In this document: piece after piece, positions 25,111 to 33,869 of the stretch | Numbering within the stretch: position 1 is the first letter of the stretch | Layout: each line of letters begins with the position of its first letter | NCBI GenBank assembly: GCA_022709365.1 | Contig: JAKLIY010000024.1 | Span: 1-61,675, forward strand | Length of the DNA: 61,675 bases | Direction of reading: 5' to 3' | Source: Pseudomonadota bacterium | GTDB lineage: Bacteria; Pseudomonadota; Gammaproteobacteria; Competibacterales; Competibacteraceae | The notes under the pieces: model-generated | The model's input: only the letters and a program-made list of their open reading frames with translations | Database searches by the model: none | Told to the model about the DNA's origin: nothing | Program-made: the position numbers and the translations under genes

Positions 25111-26325
25111 TTATCCACTGGCTGTGGATAACTTTCGGCGAATGGGAATCACCTCGGCGGCGGTCGGTTGGCACAGGCTCATCAAGCGCGTGGCGACGGT
25201 TTCAGCCGCAGCGCGCAACTGGTCACGGTTCGGCTGGGCATAGTGCATCAGGGTCACGTCGCCGCCGGGGGAATGGTTAAGCAACGCTTTGACTTGCGGG
25301 TAGGGAATCCAGTCTTGCGCCAGGCTTGCCCAGGTGCGCCGCAGATCGTGCGAACTGAATTTGATGCCGGTCGCCTCGGTCACTTGATCGATAGCGCTTT
25401 GGACGCTGGTGAATTCGCGCTGATCGCCGGGAAACACGAAGTCGTTACCGGCGATGCGCAACGCCAGCCGCTCCTGAAGCAGGGCGTTGACCGGCGCGGT
25501 GATCGGCAAGACCAGCGGGCGGCTGTTCTTCGTGTCGGTAATGGTCAGCGTTCCATCAGCCAACTGGACGGTAGGCCAGCGCAGGCGGGCGGCTTCATTG
25601 CGCCGGAGTCCCGTGAGTAGCAGGAACCGCAGGTAATCGCGGGCGACGGGGTTGCTAACCTGCCCGGTAGCGTTCCACCAGGGGGCTAAGTCGCTGGGCG
25701 ATAAACAGCGCGTTCGTGGCGGCAGGCGATGCCAGACTTTGGCGCGGGAGAGAACTTTGACCGGGGAATCGCCGCTCATGCCCTGAGTCGCCAGGGTGAA
25801 ATGAATGACGGCGTTCAGTAGTTTGAAAGTCTGATTGGCGCAACCGGGGCCGGCGCTTTCCGAAAGGGCTTGGAAGCGCCGCAAGATATCGCGCTCGGTC
25901 AGCTCCAGAAGCGGGCGCTCCAGCCAGGGTTTCAGGTGTCCGCCGATAAAGCGCTGATAATTGGCGCGGGTGCCGGGCTTGAGGGGGCGCAATTTCAGAT
26001 AATCCGCCAGGGCGTCCTTGAGGCTGATCGACTGGGCGCGGGCTTTCCGACGCGCGGTGATCGGGTCAATGCCGTTGGCGAGGTCGCCCAGCAGGGTTTT
26101 GGCGCGTTTGCGCGCCTCGTCCAGGGTGATCGCCGAGAAGTCGGCAATCTTGATGCGCCGTCCGTGACGCCCGACGCCTTTTCCAACACTGTAGGATTTA
26201 TGGCCGGTCGGAGAGATGCGCAGCACCAGGCCGGGTTGCCCGGTGTCGCGCACTTCGTAGCGTTCAGCGGCAGGCTCCAGGGCTTCAAGGCGCTTCATCG
26301 TGAAGCGTAGCGTTTTGTCGCTCAT
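25111..26325 (-). CDS. int: Tyrosine-type integrase
   Basis: A site-specific recombinase of 404 aa that inserts and excises the element. An N-terminal arm-binding DUF4102-type domain (LRFTMKRLEAL, VLRISPTGHKSYSV), a SAM-like core-binding domain and a C-terminal catalytic domain are present. The catalytic residues are visible: R in LLLTGLRRNEAARLRW, HxxR in SSHDLRRTWASL, H in LLNHSPGGDV and the nucleophile Y in LMHYAQ. I start at ATG 26325; the frame extends to 26391, but that part overlaps an arm-type repeat. The repeat (26328-26358) covers the integrase's own ribosome-binding region, which suggests autoregulation. It is adjacent to attR, as usual. Confidence 0.93.
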   Translation of the reverse strand: MSDKTLRFTMKRLEALEPAAERYEVRDTGQPGLVLRISPTGHKSYSVGKGVGRHGRRIKIADFSAITLDEARKRAKTLLGDLANGIDPITARRKARAQSISLKDALADYLKLRPLKPGTRANYQRFIGGHLKPWLERPLLELTERDILRRFQALSESAGPGCANQTFKLLNAVIHFTLATQGMSGDSPVKVLSRAKVWHRLPPRTRCLSPSDLAPWWNATGQVSNPVARDYLRFLLLTGLRRNEAARLRWPTVQLADGTLTITDTKNSRPLVLPITAPVNALLQERLALRIAGNDFVFPGDQREFTSVQSAIDQVTEATGIKFSSHDLRRTWASLAQDWIPYPQVKALLNHSPGGDVTLMHYAQPNRDQLRAAAETVATRLMSLCQPTAAEVIPIRRKLSTASG

Positions 26326-26327
26326 CA

Positions 26328-26358
26328 AACGGGTCGCTCCTGGGTCGCTACCGGGCGG
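26328..26358 (+). repeat. Right arm-type repeat upstream of int
   Basis: The 31-bp partner of 17470-17500, same orientation, differing at two bases. It lies directly in front of the integrase start codon on the opposite strand, so a protein bound here could both help recombination and repress int. Confidence 0.65.
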
Positions 26359-26453
26359 CAATTTGTAGCCAGGCCGGGAAACGGGTAGCAACAGCAGTCC
26401 GTTGATTTTGCGTCAAAAGCCGGTAGCTGGCAATATCTGGATATACGGCTCGG

Positions 26454-26473
26454 TGATACAATTTGTTACAAAA
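26454..26473 (+). other. attR core
   Basis: TGATACAATTTGTTACAAAA, identical to attL. On the chromosomal side it runs into the promoter region of the Spy-like gene, 80 bp before its ATG. The GTTACAAA in the core is repeated at 26496-26503, 31 bp downstream, outside the element. Confidence 0.8.
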
Positions 26474-26552
26474 TTCCCCTCCTGGCAAAACTCCGGTTAC
26501 AAAGCGGGCGTCTAATAGGCCCATGTTCAACAAGCAACCGAGGAGTTCAAGC

Positions 26553-27176
26553 ATGAAAGCATTGCGTAAGAATCTGTTAGCCATCGCGGTCGTTGCGGGT
26601 CTGGGTCTGTCTGCGGTCGCCATCGCCAGTCCCTGGGGCGGCCACGGGCCGATGGGGGGCGGTTGCCCGATGATGAGCGGCGGCGGTGACGGCCCGATGA
26701 TGGGCGGCCAGCGCGGCGGCGGTCCAGGAACACGCCATGCGATGATGCAGCAATACCATGCCGAGCGGATGGAGCTATTGGCGGCGCGGCTGAAGCTGCA
26801 GCCGGCGCAGGAAGCTGCTTGGAAAGGGTTCCTCGCCGCCCAGGATGCGCATCATGAGGCCAAGTTTAAAGCCATGCGCGAAATGCGGCGTGATAGAGAT
26901 GAGACTGCGCTGGAGCATTTCCAGGAGCGGACGCAGTTCATGGAGCAGAGCCTGGCTGATATGAAGGCGCTGACCCAGGCGGCCAGCGATTTGTACGCTG
27001 CGCTCGACCCGACCCAGAAGCAGGTCATGGACAAGTTCTTCACGGAACGCCCGGCATGGCAGGGGCGTGGGCCGGGACGTGGGCAAGGGCGCGGACCGGC
27101 GGCTAATCCAGTGAATCCAGCTCAGCCAGCGGATGCCGCTGACGCGCCAGCCCCGGCGGATGATAGCGACGAATAG
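26553..27176 (+). CDS. Spy/CpxP-like periplasmic protein (LTXXQ family)
   Basis: A 207-aa exported protein. The signal peptide (MKALRKNLLAIAVVAGLGLS) is followed by a Gly/Met/His-rich segment (HGPMGGGCPMMSGG), which may bind metal. Next comes a helical Spy-like core with LTXXQ-type motifs (LKLQPAQEAAWKGF, LDPTQKQVMDKFF) and a Gly/Arg-rich then Pro/Ala/Asp-rich tail. Family members act as envelope-stress chaperones or metal-responsive periplasmic sensors. ATG 26553 has GAGGAG 8 bp upstream; the frame upstream is noncoding. Two GTTACAAA boxes spaced 31 bp (26465, 26496) may be regulator sites. The left-hand one is part of the attachment core. Confidence 0.85.
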   Translation: MKALRKNLLAIAVVAGLGLSAVAIASPWGGHGPMGGGCPMMSGGGDGPMMGGQRGGGPGTRHAMMQQYHAERMELLAARLKLQPAQEAAWKGFLAAQDAHHEAKFKAMREMRRDRDETALEHFQERTQFMEQSLADMKALTQAASDLYAALDPTQKQVMDKFFTERPAWQGRGPGRGQGRGPAANPVNPAQPADAADAPAPADDSDE

Positions 27177-27200
27177 TCCTTCCTCATTGATTCGTCATCA

Positions 27201-27236
27201 GGGGCGGTGCTGACTAGCGCCGCCCCGCTCTTTTTT
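27201..27236 (+). terminator. Rho-independent terminator
   Basis: GGGGCGG, loop, CCGCCCC, then a T-rich tract (CTCTTTTTTG). It lies 24 bp after the Spy-like gene stop. Confidence 0.85.
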
Positions 27237-27362
27237 GTTGATCACCCCTGTTTCTTCAGCATTCTATCCCGGCTTCCGCCATTCGGCTGTCTACATAAAC
27301 TCGCAAATTTGTTATGTTAATGGCTAATGGCGCGCGCAGCGCAACACAAAAAGGGCAGGGCG

Positions 27363-30300
27363 ATGCTGGAAGAAAACATACTTAAAATCATCGAATTGCG
27401 TCATGACGCACCTTATACGGTTTTGGGGCCGCACTATGACAGCCGGGAACGGGCGCTGCTGATTCGCGCCTTCCTGCCGGGAGCCGAACACGCTTATGTG
27501 TTGTCGGCGGATGGAACCGGCAAACGCGAAATGTCGCGATTGCACCCGGATGGATTGTTCACACTCCGATTACCCGGAGTTATGGATCTGGATTATCAGT
27601 TGATGACGGTCGATGCCGACGGTGAAACGGCGACTTTCCACGACCCTTACGCCATTCACGACCCCTCGTTCAGTCGTGCTGACGGTCAGGCGCTGCGTCA
27701 AGGCGCATTGGAATCCCTGTTCGCCAAACTGGGCGCGCACCCCCGGCTGAAAGAAAATATCATGGGGGTCAATTTCACCCTGTGGGCGCCGCACGCCAGC
27801 CGGGTCAGCGTGGTAGGCGCTTTCAACGGTTGGGATGGCCGTCGGCATTTTATGGAGCGGCATGAATCCGGAGTCTGGGAACTGTTCATCCCCGGTATTG
27901 GCTCCGGCGAGCTGTATAAATATGAAATCCGCAACGGCGATGGCGCAGTCTTCCTCAAGACCGATCCGTTGGCGCTGCAAACCGAGGCGTATCCCAGCAC
28001 CGCCGCCCTGGTATGCGATCTCCAGCATCGTTATACCTGGGCTGATGGCCCGTGGATGGCGCGGATGCTGGAAACGCCCGGTTGGGAACTCCCGGTTACC
28101 CTGCATCGCGTCACCTTCGGCGTCAGCGCGGGTCCGGATCAGGTCGCCAGCTATGCGCAGTTGCCGGAAATCGTCCTGCCGTATCTGCTGGAACAGAAGT
28201 TCACTCATGTGGAGCTGAGCTTCTGGACGCCCGGTGAGACGGTCGCCGGCTACTTCACGCCAAATCCGCGTTATGGCCGGCCCGAAGCACTGATGATGTT
28301 CATCGATGCCTGTCATCGACAGGACATCGGGGTGATCCTCGACTGGATTCCCGCGCTGATCCCGCGTGAGGGCCAGGAATTAACCTGGTTCGATGGAATG
28401 CGCATTTACGACATCGACGTTCCCGGTCAGCCGGGAATGCTGGCGTTTAATCTGGAACAGCCGGAAGTCCGTAATATTCTCACGGCCAACGCCCGGTTCT
28501 GGCGGCAGGTCTACCATGTTGACGCCCTCCGTACCGAGGTTCGCACCCTGGTCGCCCGGTTGGGTAAGCCGGATCGCGTGGACGGTTTACGCTTCCTGTT
28601 GCGCGACGACGCGCCGCAACTCACGCTGGAAGCCGCCGAGCGCGACTTACTCGTGCAAGGGCGGCATACCCACCCCCATACGGTGTTGGGTCCCCATCCG
28701 CTGGGCGAGACCGGGCTGACCGTGGTGCGCGCTTTTCTGCCCGATGCGGAATCGCCTTGGTTGTTGCTGGAGAATCAACCGCAAACGCTGTATCCGCTGC
28801 AACCGATCTATGTCGGCGGCTTGTTTGAGACCGTGGTCGCCGCCGAGCCGGAAAACCTGCGTTACCGGCTCAACGCCATTGAACACGGTCAAGCGCACAC
28901 CTTCGCTGATCCCTACGCCACGACCTTCTCGATGCTCAGTGATCAGGACTGCCACCTGTTCGCCGAAGGTAATCATTACCAGATTTACGAGAATCTCGGC
29001 GCGCATCCCTGCCAGGTGGCCGGACAGCATGGCGTGAATTTTGCGGTCTGGGCGCCGAATGCCCAGCGAGTCAGCGTGGTCGGTGAGTTCAACTATTGGG
29101 ACGGCCGCCGTCATCCCATGCGTTTGCGGCCCGGTTCCGGGATTTGGGAACTGTTCGTTCCTGGTTTGGTGGAAGGCGAGTTGTACAAGTTTGAAATCCT
29201 GGCGCGCAACGGCAACGTGTTCCTGAAAACCGATCCGGTCGCGTTCCATACCGAAGTTCCGCCCGGCACCGCCAGCGTGGTCTATGAACGGGCCGGCAAG
29301 CATGTCTGGCGCGACGCGACGTGGATGCAGGAACGGAGCCGTAAACCCGCTTGGCGTGAGCCAGTGGCAATTTACGAGGTACACGCCGCATCATGGCGAC
29401 ACAAGCCGGATGGCGAATTCCTGTCCTACCGGGAACTGGCCGATCAACTCATTCCCTATGTGCTGGAAATGGGTTTCACTCACATCGAATTTCTGCCGCT
29501 GGCCGAACATCCCTACGGTCCGTCCTGGGGCTATCAGATTTCCAACTTCTATGCGCCGACCGCCCGCTTTGGCCGCCCGGATGATCTGATGGAGCTGATC
29601 GACCGCTGCCACCAGAGCGGCATTGGCGTGATTCTCGACTGGGTGCCGGCGCATTTCCCGAAAGACGCCCACGCCATGGCCTGGTTCGATGGCACCTGCG
29701 TCTATGAACATGCCGATCCGCGCCAGGGCGAGCATCCCGATTGGGGGACGCTGATTTTCAATTATGGCCGGCACGAAGTGGAAAACTTCCTGATCGCCAA
29801 CGCCCTGTACTGGCTGGACACGTTCCACTTCGACGGGCTACGGGTCGATGCCGTGGCCTCGATGCTGTATCTGGACTACTCGAAAAAGGACTGGATTCCC
29901 AACAAGTACGGCGGCAACGAGAATCTGGAAGCCATTGAGTTCATCAAGCACACCAACGCGGTCGTCCATGCCCACTTTCCCGGCGTAATGATGATTGCCG
30001 AGGAATCGACCGCCTGGCCGAATGTGTCCCGACCGACTGACATGGGCGGGCTGGGCTTTGGCTTCAAGTGGAACATGGGCTGGATGCACGATGTGCTGTT
30101 CTACATGCAGAAGACACCGGTGCATCGCCGCCACCATCACGACAAACTGACTTTCGGCATTGTTTACGCCTTCAATGAGAACTTCATCTTGTCGCTGTCG
30201 CATGACGAAGTGGTGCATTTGAAGAAATCACTCTTGGGCAAGATGCCCGGCAATGAGCGTGAGCAGTTCGCCAATTTACGGCTGCTGTACGCTTTCATGT

Positions 30301-30824
30301 ACGGCCATCCGGGAAAGAAATTGCTATTCATGGGTGGGGAATTCGGTCAGCCCGGCGAATGGAACCATGACGCCGAACTGGACTGGGTGCGGTCGCGCCT
30401 GCCGCCGCATCAAGGATTGAAACGCTTTGTCGCCGCATTGAACAGGCTGTACGCACACGAACCAGCGCTTCATCAGGTGGATTTCCACGGGGCCGGTTTT
30501 GATTGGCTGGACCCCAATGGCGCGGAGACCAACGTACTGGTTTTCCAGCGCAAAGCCCGCGATCCACGCGAGGCGCTGGTTTTTGTGCTGAATTTCTCTG
30601 ACATGCCGCGCCCGAATTACCGGATTGGCGTTCCCTATCCGGTGGTCTATCGCGAGCTATTGAACAGCGACGCCCGCGAGTATGGCGGTTCCGGCCTGAC
30701 CCTGCCGGGCGGAAAGGTCAGCGCCGAGGAATTTTCCAGCCATGGTTTTCCGTTCTCACTGGTTCTCGATCTGCCGCCGCTCAATGCCATCGTGTTAAAA
30801 CCGGGGCCGCTGGCGTTAAGCTGA
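27363..30824 (+). CDS. glgB: Double-module glycogen branching enzyme
   Basis: GlgB cuts alpha-1,4 chains and re-attaches them by alpha-1,6 bonds. This protein is 1153 aa against about 730 for the usual GlgB. Residues ~419-1153 are a complete enzyme: two CBM48-like domains, then GH13 with the nucleophile Asp829 (GLRVDAVASM), acid Glu880 (IAEESTAW) and Asp948 (SHDEVVH). Residues 1-418 are a second, degenerate copy: both CBM48-like domains (YTVLGPHY; VNFTLWAPHASRVSVVGAFN) and the first part of a GH13 barrel. It stops just after the segment corresponding to the nucleophile, where ALRTEV (Glu392) replaces LRVDA. So the N-terminal half is probably catalytically dead and may add glycogen binding. 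ATG 27363 follows GGGCAGGG; an upstream ATG at 27327 is in frame. It is a single gene with a terminator at 30834. The architecture is unusual. Confidence 0.9.
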   Translation: MLEENILKIIELRHDAPYTVLGPHYDSRERALLIRAFLPGAEHAYVLSADGTGKREMSRLHPDGLFTLRLPGVMDLDYQLMTVDADGETATFHDPYAIHDPSFSRADGQALRQGALESLFAKLGAHPRLKENIMGVNFTLWAPHASRVSVVGAFNGWDGRRHFMERHESGVWELFIPGIGSGELYKYEIRNGDGAVFLKTDPLALQTEAYPSTAALVCDLQHRYTWADGPWMARMLETPGWELPVTLHRVTFGVSAGPDQVASYAQLPEIVLPYLLEQKFTHVELSFWTPGETVAGYFTPNPRYGRPEALMMFIDACHRQDIGVILDWIPALIPREGQELTWFDGMRIYDIDVPGQPGMLAFNLEQPEVRNILTANARFWRQVYHVDALRTEVRTLVARLGKPDRVDGLRFLLRDDAPQLTLEAAERDLLVQGRHTHPHTVLGPHPLGETGLTVVRAFLPDAESPWLLLENQPQTLYPLQPIYVGGLFETVVAAEPENLRYRLNAIEHGQAHTFADPYATTFSMLSDQDCHLFAEGNHYQIYENLGAHPCQVAGQHGVNFAVWAPNAQRVSVVGEFNYWDGRRHPMRLRPGSGIWELFVPGLVEGELYKFEILARNGNVFLKTDPVAFHTEVPPGTASVVYERAGKHVWRDATWMQERSRKPAWREPVAIYEVHAASWRHKPDGEFLSYRELADQLIPYVLEMGFTHIEFLPLAEHPYGPSWGYQISNFYAPTARFGRPDDLMELIDRCHQSGIGVILDWVPAHFPKDAHAMAWFDGTCVYEHADPRQGEHPDWGTLIFNYGRHEVENFLIANALYWLDTFHFDGLRVDAVASMLYLDYSKKDWIPNKYGGNENLEAIEFIKHTNAVVHAHFPGVMMIAEESTAWPNVSRPTDMGGLGFGFKWNMGWMHDVLFYMQKTPVHRRHHHDKLTFGIVYAFNENFILSLSHDEVVHLKKSLLGKMPGNEREQFANLRLLYAFMYGHPGKKLLFMGGEFGQPGEWNHDAELDWVRSRLPPHQGLKRFVAALNRLYAHEPALHQVDFHGAGFDWLDPNGAETNVLVFQRKARDPREALVFVLNFSDMPRPNYRIGVPYPVVYRELLNSDAREYGGSGLTLPGGKVSAEEFSSHGFPFSLVLDLPPLNAIVLKPGPLALS

Positions 30825-30833
30825 CGGTCAAAA

Positions 30834-30864
30834 CGCCCTCCCCCGCTCGCTCCGGGGGAGGGCG
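30834..30864. terminator. GC-rich hairpin between glgB and rng
   Basis: CGCCCTCCCC, short loop, then GGGGGAGGGCG. It lies between convergent genes, 10 bp after glgB and 24 bp before the end of rng, so it may terminate both. It lacks a long T tract and is of the GC-rich repeat type. Confidence 0.6.
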
Positions 30865-30887
30865 CCGAACAGTTATGAGAAACCGTA

Positions 30888-32402
30888 TTACATCAACACC
30901 ACATCGTACTGCTCGCGGGTATACAACGTTTCCGCCTGAAACTTGATGGGAATGCCGATAAACGCTTCCAACTGCGCAACGCTGTTGGATTCCTGATCGA
31001 GCATCACATCCACGACCTCCGGCGCCGCCAGCACCACGAACTGACGCGGTGAGTATTGGCGGGCCTCGCGCAACAGTTCACGGAAGATTTCGTAGCAGAT
31101 CGTCTCGGCGGTCTTGATCGAGCCGCGCCCATCGCAGAGCGGACAGGGTTCGCACAGAATCTGCTCCAGGCTTTCGCGAGTGCGCTTGCGCGTCATCTCT
31201 ACTAGGCCCAGCGGTGAGACCTGCGAAATATGGCTCTTGGCCCGATCCTTTTCCAGATGCTTCTCCAGCGCCCGTAACACCGCTTGGCGATGCTCCTCGC
31301 TCACCATGTCGATAAAGTCGAGGATAATGATCCCGCCCAGATTACGCAGCCGCAATTGCCGGGCGATAGCGGCGGCGGCTTCCAGGTTGGTCTTGAAAAT
31401 CGTCTCTTCCAGATTGCGATGCCCGACATAGGCACCGGTATTGACATCAATGGTCGCCATCGCCTCGGTTTGATCCACGATCAGATAACCGCCGGACTTG
31501 AGCGGCACCTTCTTACCCAGGGCTTTATGGATTTCATCCTCGATGCTGTACAGTTCAAAAATCGGGCGTTCGCCGGGATAGTGTTCGAGGCGGGTTACCA
31601 TCTCCGGTATGAACTTGTCGGCGAACTGCAACATGCGCTGGCAGGTCTCGCGCGAGTCGATGCGCACCTTTTCCACGTTGGCGCCGACGAAATCGCGCAA
31701 CACCCGCAGCACCAGGGGTAAATCCTCGTACAGGGCAATCATACCGCTGGTTTCGCGGATACGATCCTGGATGGAACTCCACAAGCGTTGCAGAAACTGC
31801 ATATCTGCCCGTAACGCCCAGGCTTCTGCTCCTTCTGCTGCCGTGCGGACGATGTAGCCGCCGCCGAACTCGGTGCGGAAGGCGTTGACCATCTCTTTCA
31901 GTCGCTGTCGCTCGCGCTCACCGTCGATTTTGACCGAAACCCCAGCGACGTCAGAATCGGCCAGAAACACCAGGAACCGTGAGGGCAGGGTAATATGAGT
32001 GGTCAACCGTGCGCCCTTGGTGCCGATCGGATCCTTGATGACCTGCACGACCAAATTCTGGCCTTCGCGCACCAGATCCGTGATCGCCAGCGTCCGGTCG
32101 CCGCCCGTAGCAGTGACGGTGATGTCGGGTGGGCCTTTGTCAAGGACATATTCAGAGCGGATGTCGGAGACATGCAGGAACGCCGCCCGCTCCAGACCAA
32201 TGTCCACAAACGCGGCTTCCATGCCGGGTAGCACCCGGCAGACCTGGCCCTTGTAAATGTTACCGACCAGACCGCGTTTGCCTGCCCGTTCAATGAGGAT
32301 TTCCTGCAGGACGCCGTTTTCCACCACCGCGACCCGGGTTTCACGCGGGGTTACGTTAATGAGGATTTCGTCGCCCGTGCCGCCTTCGGCGCGTGTGGAC
32401 AT
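30888..32402 (-). CDS. rng: Ribonuclease G
   Basis: RNase E/G family endoribonuclease that matures the 16S rRNA 5' end and takes part in mRNA decay. The 504-aa length matches RNase G (no RNase E scaffold). The S1-type domain lies at residues ~35-130 (GNIYKGQVCRVLPGMEAAFVD), the catalytic DNase I-like domain includes the metal-binding VDVNTGAYVG and IILDFIDM, and the zinc-link cysteines are CEPCPLC. It ends tail to tail with glgB. maf, rlmH, rsfS and nadD are upstream on the same strand, a conserved group. Confidence 0.95.
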   Translation of the reverse strand: MSTRAEGGTGDEILINVTPRETRVAVVENGVLQEILIERAGKRGLVGNIYKGQVCRVLPGMEAAFVDIGLERAAFLHVSDIRSEYVLDKGPPDITVTATGGDRTLAITDLVREGQNLVVQVIKDPIGTKGARLTTHITLPSRFLVFLADSDVAGVSVKIDGERERQRLKEMVNAFRTEFGGGYIVRTAAEGAEAWALRADMQFLQRLWSSIQDRIRETSGMIALYEDLPLVLRVLRDFVGANVEKVRIDSRETCQRMLQFADKFIPEMVTRLEHYPGERPIFELYSIEDEIHKALGKKVPLKSGGYLIVDQTEAMATIDVNTGAYVGHRNLEETIFKTNLEAAAAIARQLRLRNLGGIIILDFIDMVSEEHRQAVLRALEKHLEKDRAKSHISQVSPLGLVEMTRKRTRESLEQILCEPCPLCDGRGSIKTAETICYEIFRELLREARQYSPRQFVVLAAPEVVDVMLDQESNSVAQLEAFIGIPIKFQAETLYTREQYDVVLM

Positions 32403-32438
32403 ACGATGCTGTTCCGTTTAGTAACGAGTTAAATGAAG

Positions 32439-33017
32439 TTAGAAGGATCCGCCGAATTCCTTCAGCAGTTCAGCCGTTTCAAACAGCGGCAAACCCATCA
32501 CCCCGGAGTAACTGCCGTGCAACTCGGCGATGAACGCGGCAGCCCGGCCCTGAATGCCGTAGCCGCCCGCCTTGTCGCCAGGTTCGCCGCTGTCCCAGTA
32601 AGCCCTGCATTCCGCCAAAGTGAGTGGGCGAAACCGAACCCGGCTCTCCTGAACTTTGACCGCCTGTCGTGTTGGGGTGGCCAGCGCCACCGCGCTCAGA
32701 ACCTGATGTTCGCGGCCTGAGAGTTGCGCCAACATCGCCAGCCCCTCCTCCCGGTCGCGGGGTTTGCCAAGAATGGAGCCTGCCACAACCACTGCGGTAT
32801 CAGCGCCCAGCACTGGGGCCGGTTGACGGCGACCCAACGCGGCACAACCGGCCTGCGCCTTGTCCAGCGCCAGCCGGGCAACGTATTCATGGGGACGTTC
32901 TTCAACCAGTAACGTTTCATCCACAGCCACCGGCAGCAGGCGATAAGCAACACTAATCTGGCGTAATAGTTCACGGCGGCGGGGCGAGGTAGAAGCCAGG
33001 TAAATGAAAGCAGACAT
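32439..33017 (-). CDS. maf: Maf-family nucleoside triphosphate pyrophosphatase
   Basis: Hydrolyses non-canonical or modified nucleotides to the monophosphate (house-cleaning, septum-related in some species). A 192-aa protein with the Maf signature [12 protein letters not shown], the catalytic-region GADTAVVV, and [20 protein letters not shown]. The C-terminal [11 protein letters not shown] and [11 protein letters not shown] are typical. It lies 1 bp after rlmH and 36 bp before rng, so it is probably cotranscribed. Confidence 0.93.
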   Translation of the reverse strand: MSAFIYLASTSPRRRELLRQISVAYRLLPVAVDETLLVEERPHEYVARLALDKAQAGCAALGRRQPAPVLGADTAVVVAGSILGKPRDREEGLAMLAQLSGREHQVLSAVALATPTRQAVKVQESRVRFRPLTLAECRAYWDSGEPGDKAGGYGIQGRAAAFIAELHGSYSGVMGLPLFETAELLKEFGGSF

Positions 33018-33018
33018 G

Positions 33019-33489
33019 TCAGCCGCGATGATAGGGATGGTGATGTAACAGGCTCCAGGCCCGATAAAGTTGCTCGGCGACCACGATGCGCACCAGGGGA
33101 TGTGGCAACGTCAGACGCGACAGCGACCAGCATTGTTCTGCACGATCCCGACACGGCGCATCGAGTCCATCCGGGCCGCCGACCAGCAGGCTGAGATCGC
33201 GCCCTTCCTGCAACCAGCCGGTGAGTTGATCGGCCAATTCTACCGTATTCCATTCCCGTCCCCGCTCGTCCAGAGCGATGAGGCGGGAACCGGATGGAAC
33301 CGCCGTCAGCAACCGCTCGCTCTCAGCGCGAACGATACGGGTCAAATCCGCATGAGCGCTGCGTTTCCCGGCAGGAATTTCGATCAGATTCAGGGCGCAT
33401 TCGCGGGGCAACCGGGTGGCGTATTCCCGGTAGCCGGCTTGCACCCAATCCGGCATACGCCCACCGACGGCGAGCAGGTGGATTTTCAA
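33019..33489 (-). CDS. rlmH: 23S rRNA pseudouridine-1915 N3-methyltransferase
   Basis: A SPOUT-family methyltransferase, 156 aa, acting on the assembled 70S ribosome. The family pattern is intact: [18 protein letters not shown] at the start, [17 protein letters not shown] (the knot glycines) and the C-terminal [20 protein letters not shown] with the conserved HP.H-like tail. It follows rsfS by 12 bp, in the usual order rsfS-rlmH. Confidence 0.95.
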   Translation of the reverse strand: MKIHLLAVGGRMPDWVQAGYREYATRLPRECALNLIEIPAGKRSAHADLTRIVRAESERLLTAVPSGSRLIALDERGREWNTVELADQLTGWLQEGRDLSLLVGGPDGLDAPCRDRAEQCWSLSRLTLPHPLVRIVVAEQLYRAWSLLHHHPYHRG

Positions 33490-33501
33490 GGGAGGGCGCG
33501 A

Positions 33502-33846
33502 TCAGTACCTGAGTGCCTTGACCACATCGACCGACCACAGTTTTTCCAGATTATAGAAATCGCGGGTCTGCGGCAGCATGACATGCACCACGATGTCATT
33601 CATATCGACCAGTACCCATTCGGCCTCCCGCTGTCCTTCAACGCCGAGCGGACGAATGCCGACCGCCGCGCATTTCTCGATGACTTTATCAGCGATAGAT
33701 TTGACATGGCGAGTCGACGTGCCGCTGGCGACGATCATCAGATCCGTGAAACTGGCGATGCTGCGCACATCCAGAACGCGGATGTCCTGCGCTTTCAATT
33801 CTTCCAGGGCGTCCACAACGATTTTTTGTAAAACTTCAAGTTGCAT
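33502..33846 (-). CDS. rsfS: Ribosomal silencing factor RsfS
   Basis: Binds ribosomal protein L14 to keep subunits apart in starvation. The 114-aa protein has the Oligomerisation/RsfS signature: VLDVRSIASFTDLMIVASG, TSTRHVKSIADKV and the C-terminal WVLVDMNDIVVHVM. It lies between nadD and rlmH, matching the common order. ATG 33846 gives the usual N-terminus. Confidence 0.95.
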   Translation of the reverse strand: MQLEVLQKIVVDALEELKAQDIRVLDVRSIASFTDLMIVASGTSTRHVKSIADKVIEKCAAVGIRPLGVEGQREAEWVLVDMNDIVVHVMLPQTRDFYNLEKLWSVDVVKALRY

Positions 33847-33869
33847 GAATCCGGTTCATCCTCATCAAG

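Larger units (their letters stand above)
17379..26473. mobile_element. Integrated satellite-like element with integrase, primase, SSB and lone capsid gene
   Basis: The element spans 9.1 kb between perfect 20-bp direct repeats (17379-17398 and 26454-26473). A tyrosine integrase lies next to the right end. Essentially all genes run leftward: integrase, a 158-aa protein, a small DNA-binding protein, a 78-aa protein, ParB-like, primase-helicase, SSB, a 154-aa protein, an HK97-fold major-capsid-like protein and five tiny ORFs. Many overlap by ATGA or GTGA. No terminase, portal, tail, lysis or conjugation gene was seen, and no toxin or resistance cargo. Size and content fit phage satellites (P4/PICI-like, or tycheposon-like elements that keep only a capsid gene) better than a prophage remnant or an ICE. 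Mobility is inferred, not shown. Confidence 0.8.

Noticed and set aside
17379..26473. Plasmid- or conjugative-type element
   Set aside because: The ParB-like protein has no ParA partner and no relaxase or transfer gene is present; integrase and capsid-like genes favour a phage satellite.
27570..28316. Minus-strand open frame opposite glgB
   Set aside because: Shadow of the branching enzyme; no start context and no recognisable protein.
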